Below are positions 1 to 13,196 of a stretch of 64,000 nucleotides of DNA, piece after piece. A program made the translations under genes and the position numbers. Source of the DNA: Copromyces sp. CBS 386.78 (Eukaryota > Ascomycota > Sordariomycetes > Sordariales > Sordariaceae); the NCBI GenBank assembly GCA_030685235.1, contig MU839148.1, positions 124,001-188,000 on the forward strand. The letters run 5' to 3'. The first letter of the stretch is position 1; every line of letters starts with the position of its first letter. A model generated the notes under the pieces. It searched no databases, was not told where the DNA came from, and saw nothing but the letters and a program-made list of their open reading frames with translations.

Positions 1-128
1 TGCGCGCACGGCCTAGCTCCAGGGCTCTCGCCCATATAGCCAGTCCTCCGCACACATCCTTCCTTTCCTCTCCTTCGCATAATAACGCATATCTTACCCT
101 ACCCCCAATAGTACCTCACCCCGTAATA
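1..128 (+). repeat. Left LTR of element A, 3' part only
   Basis: Aligns base for base in length with 21117-21244, including the motif GGCTCTCGCC and the terminal CCCCGTAATA (CCCCGTGATA in the right copy). The differences are C/T and G/A transitions of the RIP type. The first 93 bases of this LTR lie left of the window. Confidence 0.92.
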
Positions 129-1254
129 ATTTATTATACCTACTATCGCGCTACGTACACTCAAGGGAGATAAATTCAAATTACATTTAGTATAGAAAAG
201 ATTATTTAAATCGCTCCGTAATTAAAGACTCGACCCCTTACGAACGGGGCAAACAAAAAGATTCGGTCGCAAATAATATAATTCGAACTAAATAATATAA
301 TAAATATTAGCCTTATCTCTTTCTCCCTATTTATTAATTAAAATAATACGTTTAAATAAACTACTATATCCGTATTAATTTAATAATTAATAATAAATTA
401 ACTACAGGTTATTACCAATAATTTTATTATAGCAACCGCTATCGGCGCCCTTTAAACTACCGACCTTAAAAATTAAGTAATTTATAATACCCTAATTAAA
501 ATATTTATAAACTTCGATAACGACCCTATTACTCGCGTTCTATTATATTATATTATAAATTACGCCCTTACACTCGTATTAGTCCTAGTATTTTATAACG
601 TCGCTTTCACTTACAACCGTTTTATTTATAATAATATAATCGAAGCCCGCTCGCGCGCTTAAAGAGCTAAAGAGGACTTTACCGAATCCTACTAAGAGAT
701 CGATCGTTTAAATATTCGAAATACTAAATTCCAATAAAGGATTAACGAATTTAAATAATCTTTTAACGATTTTAAAACTAATACTTTTAAATCTTTTTAG
801 AAATAAAAAAATAAGTACGCCGAAACTATTAATAAAGTCCGCGCTTAATTTAAATAAATTTAAAAAATTAAAGTACTTATTATAATAATTACGAACGTTA
901 ACGGTAACGGTTATAAATTAATATAATTACGTATATATATTATTCCGTTTAATAATAAAAATACTATTCTATTAGAAAAGGCCGAAAAATACCGTTCTTA
1001 GCGTATAAAGGTTAAATTTTACTAAATTAACGAATTTACCTTTTTCGCCTTTAAACTTAAGCGCTTCTTTTATATTACTAAATATTTTAAAAGTCTTCCC
1101 TTTTCGGCTATCGAATTATAATTAGCTAATATTTTCGAATATTCTACTAACGATATTAAATAAAAGTAGAAGATTATTATAAACCTTTTTAAAGAATTCG
1201 ATATTAAATATAATAATTCCGACTTTATTATTATTATTCGCCGCGAATTCGACG
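129..1254 (+). pseudogene. Element A gag-region remnant
   Basis: AT-rich degraded sequence between the left LTR of A and the insertion site of element B. Its position directly after the 5' LTR implies the primer-binding region and the first part of gag. Every frame is broken by stops produced mainly by TAA and TAG, as expected from C-to-T change. I can assign no residue-level domain here. Confidence 0.6.
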
Positions 1255-1259
1255 ATTAG

Positions 1260-1491
1260 TATCACAGGATTACCTATGATAGCATATAGCACTGGGCACT
1301 ATATGGTCGAGTCCATTGGCTATTAGCCAATGGGACCGCATGCACGCACGCACTAGTGGGCCTCGGTCTGGATCCGGGCACGGCATAGCCTACCCTATAT
1401 CTAGACCGCACTCCTCCCTCCTCTCCTTCTTTCCTTCTTCGTATAACTACGTATATTTAACTATACCCCCAACAGTATTATCCCCGTAATA
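1260..1491 (+). repeat. Left LTR of element B
   Basis: A 232-bp repeat matching 8374-8605. It begins TATCACAGG (from an ancestral TG start) and ends GTAATA (from an ancestral CA end). At about 1338-1356 it still carries CpA dinucleotides that have become TpA in the right copy, which shows RIP directly. Confidence 0.93.
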
Positions 1492-4400
1492 GTTAGTTGT
1501 ACCTTACTATTATACTGCGTACGTATACTTTAAAATAAATTTATCGCCGCCGCCGTCGTAAGTATTTCCGACGAGCTCGCAATTTCGTCGTATTGCAACT
1601 AAGATTAAAATCCGTCGTACAGCGACTATATCTCTCTTTTATCGTATCGCGATTATACCTCTTTTTCGTTACTATAAAATAGTTAACGGATACCGTTTAC
1701 GCTATAAAGTAGTAGGTACTAATTAGAACGATTATAATTATTTAAATAGCGGCCCCTATTATTAATTTCGACGTTACTATCTCTATAATTAATACTATCG
1801 TCGGCTCTAAATACGAATAATTCTTTAAAAATATTATAGAAACTTTTAACGGTATTGCTCTCTAGTACTTAGGAAACCTAATTGTAGAAGAAATTTTTAA
1901 TACCGTTTTTAAATTTATTTAATATATTGCTTTTCCTTATATTATTATTACTTTTATTTAATTAATTTATTTGGACTTAATTTAAGCTAATATGTTCGCT
2001 AGTACTACCTAAGATTCCTTCGAGGCTGCTTATTAGTAGATTATTAATTAAGAAAGTACTATTACTAACCTTTAGTAAGAAATCGCCAACTTTTAATAAG
2101 AGGCCTAATAGTTCTATAATAATTTCGTTATAATTAACGAAACTAATATTAAATTTAAAAAGACTACCGAAACCTAAATTAAGGCCTTTAAGAAAGCCGT
2201 TTGCAATAACGTCGCTATACCCGCTTCCGTCCCTACTCCTAATTTTAACGACGAAGAAATAACTACCTTTAAATCCTATATTAATAAAGATTCTACTACT
2301 TATACCGGCGAAGATACTTCTACCGTTAAAAGAGCCGAAGCTTTCTAAAATTAGAAAAATAAGATTTAATTCTATTAATTCTAGGACGCCTAATAATTCG
2401 ACTAAAATAAATATTATAAATTCGTTTAAATCCTTTCGTATTTCGGCGGTAACGTTTTTAAAATTCCAGCCCCCTACGTAATATTTATTATTAAAGAAGT
2501 AAACTTAACGAAGTAAAAGTAAATAAACGTAGAAGCCTTCTTTGAATACTTCGGTACGAAATATAATCGTATAAACCTTACCCTCGAAGTACGCTGGGAC
2601 TTTAAATCCTTTAAAATATTTAAAGGTATTAAATAATTAAATTTCAAAAATAAATTTATTACTATTATTAATAAATACGACTTCAACGATACTATAAAAA
2701 TATATTATTTAAAAATAAAAGTTACGAATAAAATCTATAATATTATTGCTTATTAGTAAAATACCTTAATTTATAATAATTTCGACGGATAATTTACCTT
2801 TTATTATGAACTCGTTACTAATTTAGAGGAGTACGATTAGTATAATAAAATTAATATTTACTTTAAAATTGGTATTAGTATTAGTAACGCCGCTACCCCC
2901 GAACGTATTATTAATTAAAGTAGTACTACTATAAAATTTAATTTTATAAACGCTGTTAATGTTTAATTATCTCGTATAATCGATAAAGCGATTATTAATT
3001 ACCGTATAAAGAACGGACTTTATAAACGTTACGCTTAAACTAATTACTACGCTTATAAGTATTGTAATAATATTAATACTAGTATCCCTAAGGAGTAAAG
3101 GGAATATAACTATTGTAATTATTGTAATAGAGGAGGTAATAATAGCAATTATAATAAATTTACTATAAATTAGACCGGTTATAGTAATAATAGTAATAAT
3201 AGCGTTCGTATTAACGCTGTTACTACTAATAAACCCGCCGCTCCTATTATACCCCCCGCTCTAGCTCTTATTTAACTTACGGAATATAGCGCGGGAAATA
3301 CGCCGCCTCTCTATTAAATCGCTTAGAGAAGCCGTCGTTTATAATAATAATAGAGGAGGAGGTAAATAATTTAATAAATTTAGAAATAATTCAATTCAAG
3401 AATTCAAATTTAAATAACTATAATAATAATTCTATCCTCTTTTCTATTCAAATTATTTATAGTCCGTACAATTAACGAAGTAAATATATTATTTTAATTA
3501 ATAGTAATTATTCTACTTTCGCTTTTATCGACCGTAATTTTACCGTTCGCTATATTATCCCGCTACTAAAATTTTCTAAACTAAAGGCCTTATATTTAGT
3601 AGATAATATACTTAAAAACCTTATTACTTATTATTATAAGGTCTAATTACGGATTAGTTATTATATAAAAATAATTATTATATTAGCTTACGACCTAGCC
3701 GACGATTATTTTATTATTTTAAGTATATTATAATTTAAATTTTATAACCTTATAATATTATAATTAAATAGTACTATTACTTTTATTAATTACTATACGA
3801 ACCGCTACTTCCTTATAGATCTTTTACCTTCTTTATAGTATACGTTTAAAGTTTAGAAGTATATTTATATACGTTATTACGAAATTATATAAAATATAAT
3901 TAAAGTAGCCGGCTCTAATATTTTAATTATAAACCCCGCTCCCGATATTATTAAAAATAATACTACCCTAGATCTTGCCCTAATTATAGACCCTATTCCT
4001 AATATTATTAACGACGATACTACCTTAGATCCCGCCTTAATTACGGATATTATTATTAAAATTCTTAAGCGGATTAAGCTTACTATTTATTATACCGTAG
4101 CCGGCCAACGAAAATCCGACCCCTATTACTACGTTATAATACGTAAAATATATTTTTTAAACGAATTAGTTAATCCTATAAATATTAAGGATATAATAGC
4201 CGCTAATTTTAATTAATTATACGAAAAATATAATTTATAAATATTCTATACTTCGTACTTAAAATTATATAAGATTTTAGAAGAGGCTAGGGCGGAGGAG
4301 GAAGCCCGGGTTAAAGAAGTAAAGGGGGGCGCTCTAGAGTTTAAAGAATATAAAAACGATAAAAACGTCGTTAATAGAGAGGTAAGAATAAGAATTAAAT

Positions 4401-4779
4401 ATAATTATAATTATAATATATTTAACGGTTTAGTAAACTTTACCCTAGAAATAGAGTAAGAAATTTAAAATAGTAACGGCGTTAAATATAAAAAATTATT
4501 AAATAAATATTACTACCTATAAATTAACGTTTACGCTAGTAAAGGATTTAAGGTTACTATCCGAATAATAAAAATCGTTAAATATATCTATTTTAACGGT
4601 AATGTAAATAAGGATTTCGAACGTTACGAAACTATTAGATTCGCCGCTAGTATTATAAAGGAAGACGTGGCTAAATTCTATAAGAAGGTTAATAAACTAT
4701 TTAAAACCGACGTTTAAATTAAAAAGAAATTTCCTAAGTAATATTAGAATTATTTTAACGTTTTTAAATTTCGTAATAT

Positions 4780-5800
4780 AATAATTTTACTCCCCTACCG
4801 CTCTTATAATTTTAAAATCGAATTCCGCCCGGGAGAATAGACGCCCTATACGAAATTAAAGGTATTTAACCCCGACGAATTAAATATAATTAAAAAGTAG
4901 ATTAACGAAAATTTCTATAATAAGTTTATCCGTCCCTTATAATTAAAGGCCGCTTCTTAGATCCTATTAATATAGAAGCTAAGCGGAGGTATTAAAATTT
5001 ACGTAAATTATAAGGGGATTAATAATGTTACTTTTAAGAGCCGCTACCTATTTTCCTTAATTAAGGAAACCTTTAACGCTATTTATAAAGTAAAGATTTT
5101 TACTAAACTAAATATTATTACCGCTTTTAATTATATTCGTATTATAAAAGGATACGAATAATTAACGGCGTTTATTACCCGCTTTAGCCTATTTAAATTA
5201 CTTATTTATCCTTTCGGCCTATAAGGAGCACTTAATATATTCTAGAATTATATTAATAATATCCTATATAATATCCTAAATATATATACGACCATTTATT
5301 TAAATAATATCCTCATCTTTTTAAATAACGAAGAAGAGTATTAGAAATACGTAGACGATATTCTTACCCGCTTAGAAAAGGCCGGCCTATAGGTTAATAT
5401 CGATAAATACGAATTTTATACCAAAAAAACCAAATATCTTAGACTAATTATTATACTTAGTAGTATCGAAATAAATCTAGTAAAGGTTAAAGCTATTATA
5501 AATTAGTAACCCCTAATGTTAAAGAAGCTTTTACAAAGTTTCTTAGGATTTACTAATTTCTATCGTCGTTTTATTAAAAGTTTTTCAATAATAGCGGTAT
5601 TATTATACGATTTTACGAAAAAGGACGCGGAATAATTGTAGATTATAATATAATAATCCGCTTTCGAAACCTTAAAGGCCGTATTTATTAGTGGCCTAAC
5701 CTTACGGATTTACAATTAGTTTAGAAAGACGGTCGTCGAAACTGATACTTCGAATTAGGCTTCTAAAAGTACCCTTTCCTAGTACGGGGATAATAGCGAA
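4780..5800 (+). pseudogene. Element B reverse transcriptase and RNase H remnant
   Basis: Around 4790-4845 the plus strand still reads L-P-x-R-S-Y-x-F-K-I-E-F-R-P-G, the N-terminal reverse transcriptase signature of fungal Gypsy elements. Around 5297-5395 it reads Y-L-N-N-I-L-I-F followed by E-E-E and V-D-D-I-L-T-R-L-E-K-A-G-L. The first is a mutated Y-x-D-D active site, with both aspartates changed to asparagine as G-to-A change would do. Around 5740-5780 it reads E-T-D-T-S-N, matching the start of the RNase H domain. Interspersed stop codons replace Trp and Gln codons, consistent with RIP. Not functional. Confidence 0.8.
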
Positions 5801-8373
5801 CTCTACCTAATTACGTACTTCTTAGTATAGTATTTAGTAATAGAATATAATTATAATATTTATAATAAAGAATTCTTCACTATTATTAAAGCTTTAGAAG
5901 AGTAGCGCCTAAAATTAGAAGGCGCCCAATAACCTTTTAATATTATTACGGATTATAAGAATTTAAAGACCTTTACGATAAATAAATAATTTATACCCCA
6001 TTATATACAGTAATTATAGTTTTTATTACAATTCAATTTTTCAATCCTTTATATACTAGGGTTATAAAATCTTCGCCCTAATATATTAAATAGGAAGTTA
6101 GAGGATATATTTCTAATTATAAATAATTATCGCTTAAAGGTAAGAAATTATAAACTTATTAACCCCGCCTACTTTAAAGAGGGTTACTTCTCCCTATCGG
6201 CTATAACGATTAGCGACGACTTCGATTTTAATAAGGAAATATTCTTTCTTTCCCTAAATACTTTAGAAGAATTAGATAAATTAACCGACGATATTATTAA
6301 TAAGAATTATAATTAATTAATTTTAATATAAGAAGCCATTAGCTATTTAAAAGATTTAAATCGTATTAAATAGCGCCCTTATATTAGGAAGAAGTTTAAA
6401 ATCGCCTTCGTTGAATATTCTACACCGGAAGGTAAAGCTTACTATAGAGGGAGGGTATTTATTAACCTTAATAATACCGCTACCTATTTATTATTAATCT
6501 ACTACGCTTATTCGTTATTAATAGCCGGTTATTTAGGAAAAAATAAGATATAGGTATAGATAAACGAGTACTAGTACTAGTTAAGTATAGCGGAGGCCGT
6601 TAGGGCCTATTATAAAAGTTACTTAATATACTTTAAAACGAAAATATTACAACGAGTTAAAGTAAATTACTTTAAATTTATATTAGCGGCTTACGTACTA
6701 TAGACTAATATATTGGTCGATTACGTTTCTCCCTTACCGGAAAACCTTTATTTAGGCTAGAAATTCAAATATATCGCTATCGTCGTAAACCGTTTAATAA
6801 AGATATATTACTATATCCTAACCATTACTATAGAAGCGGAAGAATTAGCGGACCGTTTTATTAACTATATTTATACCTTTTATAGTCTATTTAATATTAT
6901 CGTTTCCAACCGTAGTACTTAATTTATATCTTTATTCTAATTTATAATCTATAAACGTTTAATTATTAAAAAACTATTAAACTCCGTTTTCTACTTATAG
7001 ATTAACGCTTAAACGGAGTATATTAACGTAGAAATAGAATAATATTTACGTATCTTCGTTAATTAGGTATAAATAGACTAGGTACGATAGTTACTATTAA
7101 CGGAATTTGTAAGAAATAATATAGTATTATTAATTACGGGCGTAACCCCCTTCTTTATTAATTATAATTTCTACCCCCGTATAGGCATTAAACCTATAAC
7201 GGTCGTACTATCAAAAAGTTTTTTGCTAGTATAATAAAAGGAATATATAAAAGTTAGCGAATTATTTATTTATTTCGAAGTTATTTAAGACTATATACGT
7301 ATTTTTATAAAGAAGGTATAAGACCAATATAAAGTTAACGCTAATAAGAACCGGTCTAATATATTAAAATACTACGCTAGGGATTTCGTTTTATTTACTA
7401 CAATTAACCTCAATAATAGTAAATTATATAATAAACTATTTCTACGATAGGAAAGCCTTTTTAAAATAAATTGAATATAATCCTATAACGTTAAATTAAT
7501 TTTACTTATTAATATAAAGTATTCGTTAATATTCTACGTCTCTATAGTAAAACTTTATTATAAAAGCCTCCCTAACTAAACCGACCTATAAAATAATATA
7601 CGAACTAACAAAGGCAAAATTATAATTAAAATAGATAATTACAAAGAAGTAGCGGAATAGGAGTTTAATAAATTTTTAAACTATTTCTAACGAAGAGGCA
7701 ATTATTACTAATTCTATACTATAAAATAGAAGTATTATAATCCTATTAATAAACCCCTCGATAATATTAAAGGAGTAAGGGATTCCGTTATTGTATTTTA
7801 CCGTAATTATTTAAATACCCTTATCCCGCTAATAATTTAAAATTGGCTAAAGATTAAGGCTATATTTTAAGAATAGATCCCAGCCCTAAAACGGAAAGCC
7901 CTAATACCCTAAATACGCTATATAGCGTCGCCCGTACCCTAAATATACTATACAACGTCCCTAACCCTACCCCCAAAACGCTCTAAATGTATTACCGACT
8001 TAAAGGAGTAAATTAATACTACTATAGTAAATATTACGGCTAGCCGGGAAATACAAGGGTCTGCGATCGAAGTCGTAAATTAGGAATTAGAACCTTTATC
8101 CGAAGAGGATATAAAGAAAATAGACGAATTCTTCTATAAAGTATTTAAAAGACTAGCGGAAGTTTAGTAAGGCAAGCGGCCGCCGATAAAGAACGTAGAA
8201 GAACGATTGGAAGTTAAGACGTACCAATAAAATAATAACGACGTTATTTAAGTATAGTTTATAAGTATTAAATTACGGATTAAAGAATTAAAATAAAGGA
8301 TAATCTATTATTTTATATATATATACTAGATAGATAGTTTAAAGCTCTATAAGCTTCTTTTATAAGGAGGTAG

Positions 8374-8605
8374 TATTATAGGATTACCTATAATAGTATA
8401 TAGTACTAGGCACTGTATAGTCGAGTCTATTGGTTATTGGCCAATAGGACCGCATGTACGTACGTACTAGTAGGCCTCGGTCTGGATCCGGGCACGGCAC
8501 AGCCTGCCCTATATCTAGACCGTACTCCTCCCTCCTCTCCTTCTTTCCTTCCTCGTACAACTACGTATATCCAACCATACCCCCAACGGTGTTATCCCCG
8601 TAATA
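8374..8605 (+). repeat. Right LTR of element B
   Basis: A 232-bp partner of 1260-1491, preceded by a purine-rich tract and followed by the target duplication ATTAG at 8606-8610. It contains GTACGTACGTACTAG where the left copy has GCACGCACGCACTAG, a run of CpA-to-TpA changes. Confidence 0.93.
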
Positions 8606-8610
8606 ATTAG

Positions 8611-11600
8611 AAAATAACTAAAGATATACGTTAAACCGCCTTCGAAAATAGGTTTACTATCTTTATCGATTAATATAATATAAACGATTCTATAAAAATA
8701 TATTACTTTCGTAATAAAATTAATAAAGCCGTCCGCAATATTATCGCCTACTAATACCCGTTCCCAACTAATAATAACTATACTAAATAGTTCGAAATAA
8801 CCCGCTCCCTAACTTAAAGCTACGAAAATAATGCTTATTATAAAAAGTTCGCTAACTCGTTCTATAAACTATTTTCTACGAATAATAATAATACTTCCTC
8901 TTTAGAATAGCCTATTAATTAAAGCGGTAATATTATAAATTTAAATTCTATATCCGCTACCGACGTTATTATACGTAGTATAATCTCTTAAAAAATTTTC
9001 GAATATCGTATAAAAACTAGAATTTATACCCGCTATAATTATAAAAACTATTTCTCTACCGTATACTATAATTATATTAATTTTAATAAGGATCCCCCCG
9101 CTTCTACCCGCGGTAATTACAGCGGTCGTAGCGGTAGAAGCGGTAATAAAGGCGGTAACAAAAGCGATAATAATAATAATAATTCCGCTCCTCAATAAAG
9201 CTAATATAATTATAATTAATATAGCTATAATTAATAGGGCTACAACTAATAATATTAAATTAACACTATAAATACTTAAGCGGCTAATAATAATACTACA
9301 GCGCCGCAATATTAATAAGCCCCAATCCCCGCGTACGTCCCTAGCTTCGTTAGCCCTATTTAAAATAATAAAACCGATTATATTAATTAGTAGAAAAATA
9401 TATAGCCTTTAAACTAAATTATAATTAAAAGTAATTATCTATAAAATAAAGGGAGGAGGGTAATGTTACTATATAATTAAATATAATTAAAATTTATAAA
9501 TCTTCCGTAAATAGCCGTTATAAATACCCCAATTTATTAAACCTCTTTATTTATTTATCCAATAAATCGTATAAAATATATTATTTAAAATTAATCGATA
9601 GCGGCTATACCGCTCTAAATTTTATTAATAAATATTTTACCTATCGGTATTAACTCCCTTTCCTTAAATTTATAATATTTAAAATCCTATACTTCGCCGA
9701 CGGAAGCCCTGCCAAAGGTAATATTACCTATTTTATAAAGTTTATAATATATATCGGCTTCTATTCTAAAATTATCGATTTACTTATTTATAACTTCGCT
9801 AAAAATAACCCGGTTATTCTAAACTACCTATAATTAATTTACTACTCCCCAAATATTTTATAGCCTTATAATTTATTATAATTTACTACTACTTACGAAA
9901 AACGAAGCTACTTCCCAAAAGGAATCCCTATTAAAGCCCCTATCTTTATACCCAATTATATAAATATAATATTAACGTTTAGAAAAGCCTTTTATAAAGA
10001 AGTCCTAAACGAAGGCGAACCCGACTTTAATAAATTATAAACGGACATCTTACGCCATATTTCCATTTCTGCAATCGTAAAACGAACAGCCTACTAACGG
10101 TTTAATTACTTTCGAAACTAGATTATTTATTATTTAAAGACCTCTATAATTAATAAAACGCTAATAAAGCCCGGCTAAACTATTATATTTAATATAATCC
10201 CCTATAATATAATCCCCCCTCCTCTATTATAAATAGTCCTAATACCTTATTAAATAATTAGAGGAATCCGTACTACTACTATAAATTACTAAATTTATAT
10301 CCGTCGCTTCTATATCCCGGCTAAACCTATTAACCTTAACAATATTAAGGAACTATCCGCTACCGCTTTTAATTAATTAATAGAAAAGTATAAACTCTAA
10401 ATTATCCGTACTATATAAATTAATATAGCCGAAAATATTAAACGTATATTAAAAGAAAATTAATTCGTAGAAGAATACGGCGTCCTAAACCCGTACGCCC
10501 TAAATAATAAATTAACGCTAAAAATAATTAAGAAAATACTAATAAGAAGGGGCTAAAAATATAAGAAGTTTTTCGGTAATAATTTTTATTATTAAATTAA
10601 TAATTTAATAAGTAAAAGTAATATAGCTATTTTAAAAGCTATTAAAATCTCTAATTCTATTAAAATTACCGGTACAAATAACGATTTTCCCTAGTACAAA
10701 GAAGTTATTAATAAATATTTCGCCATTAACGGCATCGCTTTACACAAAATTACTTTGGAAAATATTATGAAGTTTTATAAAAAAGCTAATAAACCCCCTA
10801 AAATTAACGTATAAATCCAAATTAAATTACTTTAATAATATTAGTATTATACGAATACTTTCCGTTAAAAAGGAATTAAAACTCTTCCCCCTTACCGTTC
10901 TTACAACTTTAAAATTGAATTCCGCCCGGGAATTATACCCTTAGCCACTCGCAGACGACCTTTTAACCCCAACGAATTTCATATTATTAAAAAATAAATT
11001 AATAATATATTATAAAAGAAGTTTATTCGACTATTATAATTAGAAGTATCCGCCCCAATCTTTTTAATAAAAAAATTAAATAGAAGAATCCGTATTTATA
11101 TAAATTATTATAATATTAATAATATTACTCTTAAATTATAATATCCGCTATTACTAATTAAAGAAACCTTAGACGTAATTTACTATATTAAGATTTTTAT
11201 TAAATTCAATATAATCGCCACTTTTAACCGTATTCGCGTTAAAGAGGGATACGAATAGTTTACGGCCTTTATAATGCGGTTCAATTTATTCGAATTATTA
11301 ATAATACTTTTTAATTTATAAAGCGCCTTTAAAGTATTTTAAAATTATATTAATAATATCCTTTATAATATTTTTAATATTTATACGACCGCCTATTTCG
11401 ATAATATTCTAATTTATTCGGATAATATTAAAGATTATAAATAGCACGTTAATAATATTTTCGACCGGCTAATTAAAATAAACTTTAATATTAATATTAA
11501 TAAGTACGAATTTTATATAATACGAATAAAGTATTTAAACCTTATTATTATATTAAGAAATATCGAAATAGATTTAAAAAAAGTTAAAGCCGTTACCGAT

Positions 11601-12985
11601 TAGGCGGTTCTTTAATTTAAGAAATCCTTATAATCTTTCTTAAATATCGTAAACTTCTACTACTATTTTATTAAAGATTTTTCAATAATAGCGGGACTAT
11701 TATATAAATTTACAAAAAAGGATACTATATAATTATAATCCGCTACCTACAACTCTATTTTCGAAGCCTTAAAACGAACTTTTACTAGTAGACCCGCATT
11801 AAAGATCTACGATTAGTTTAAAAAAATAGTAATTAAAATAAACGCCTCCAATTAGGCTATAGGCAATACTCTCTCTTAATATAGTAATAATAACGTTCTC
11901 TACTTAATCGCCTACTTTTCGTCTAAATATATAATTTAAAAATATAATTACAATATATATAATAAAGAGCTATTCGCTATTATTAAAGCACTAGAAAAAT
12001 AGAGACCGGAATTCGAAGGAGCTTAGTAACCTTTTAATATTTTAATAAATTATAAAAACCTTTAAACGTTTATAATTAATAAGTAATTTACTTAGCGTTA
12101 TATAAAATAGTCCCAATTCCTATTACAATTTAATTTCCTTATTAAATATATTCCAGGCTCGTAAAATCTTCGCCCTAATACCCTAAATTGTAAACCTAAT
12201 AATCGCCCTACTAATACTAATAATAATTATTTAATAGTTCGCTAACGGGTATTTTTAAATTCTATATAATTCGAAGACAACTATTTAAACGACCTTTTAA
12301 ACTTCTTACTCCATTTAATAAACGACTATAATAATAAATCTATTAATAATATTATTTTAAATAATTACGAAACCTCCGTTTTTTTCTAAAAGGTAATTTC
12401 CTACTTTACGGACCCCGCTTATAAATAATAGACTCCCAATATTAAAAAAGTCTTTTATAAAGTATTCGCAGAATATTAAGTAGTTAATAATAGTATTATT
12501 AAATAATATAATAAAATTATTATCGACCCTTATAATAAAAAACTCTAATTCGTTCTAATTAATTATTAATATAACTCCCTTAACGCAAGGTACTTTAGCC
12601 GTAATGCGACTTATAACCTTCTTTAATACGATTTCTATTAAGAGGGGATAATTTATAATATTAGAATTTTCTATAAAGGTTATTTCCCCTACGCTAAAAC
12701 GAAGTCTTTAAAATAAAGATCCGTTAACCTATTTAAACCTTTTAAAATTTCGTTCGCTCTATAGAAAAATATTTCTATTAATTATATTATTCCGCTATTT
12801 TTAAACGTTTATTTCGGCTAAACCTTTAAATATATTACTATTATTATTAACTAATTAACTAAAATACATTACTATATCCTAATAATAATTCTAAAAATTA
12901 AAAAATTAATTAATTATTTTATTAACCGGGTATACTACCTTTATAGCTTACTAAATATAATCCTTTTTAATTACAATACGCAATT
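8611..12985 (+). pseudogene. Element A gag-pol remnant between the two insertions
   Basis: Continuation of A after the B insertion. Around 10890-10930 the plus strand gives L-P-Y-R-S-Y-N-F-K-I-E-F-R-P-G, the same reverse transcriptase start as in B. About 11388-11450 gives a Y-F-D-N-I-L-I-Y mutated active-site motif, and about 11830-11860 an RNase H-like N-A-S-N motif. The segment ends inside the integrase core (L-P-N-T-I, then T-Q), where element C is inserted. The minus-strand open frame at 8941-9309 is low-complexity Ile/Ala-rich antisense and is not a gene. Confidence 0.75.
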
Positions 12986-13196
12986 TGTAACGGGGACAGT
13001 ACAATTAATACGGGTGCTGGTCGTATAGCTTAATTGAGGTTCTATAAAGAGGAGAAAAGTTTATTTAAAGCAGATCTACCGGAGGTGCGAGGTTTTGAGG
13101 GGGGCTGCGCGAATATAGCTACGGAGATAGCTACGGCGTAATAACTTTAATCGTAAAGATTAGAACGCTATAATTCCGGGCCTTAACCCTATAATA
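12986..13196 (-). repeat. 3' LTR of element C
   Basis: A 211-bp match to 19497-19707. This copy is more strongly mutated: its plus-strand end is TATAATA where the other copy has TATGATA. The pyrimidine tract at 13197 onward marks the polypurine-tract side. Confidence 0.9.

Larger units (their letters stand above)
1260..8605 (+). mobile_element. Element B: complete but RIP-degraded Ty3/Gypsy retrotransposon nested in A
   Basis: Bounded by two 232-bp LTRs (1260-1491 and 8374-8605) and by identical 5-bp target duplications ATTAG at 1255-1259 and 8606-8610. Total length is 7346 bp. A purine tract (AAGGAGGTAG) precedes the right LTR, so orientation is plus. The order gag (about 1500-3300), reverse transcriptase (about 4790-5400), RNase H (about 5740-5800), then the integrase region is that of Ty3/Gypsy elements. 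Stops are frequent in all frames. Its LTRs end like those of A (CCCCGTAATA), so the two families are probably related. Confidence 0.93.

Noticed and set aside
8941..9309. 122-codon minus-strand frame rich in Ile, Ala and Thr
   Set aside because: Antisense to RIP-degraded gag of element A; RIP enriches TAA/TAG on the sense strand and leaves low-complexity open frames on the other.
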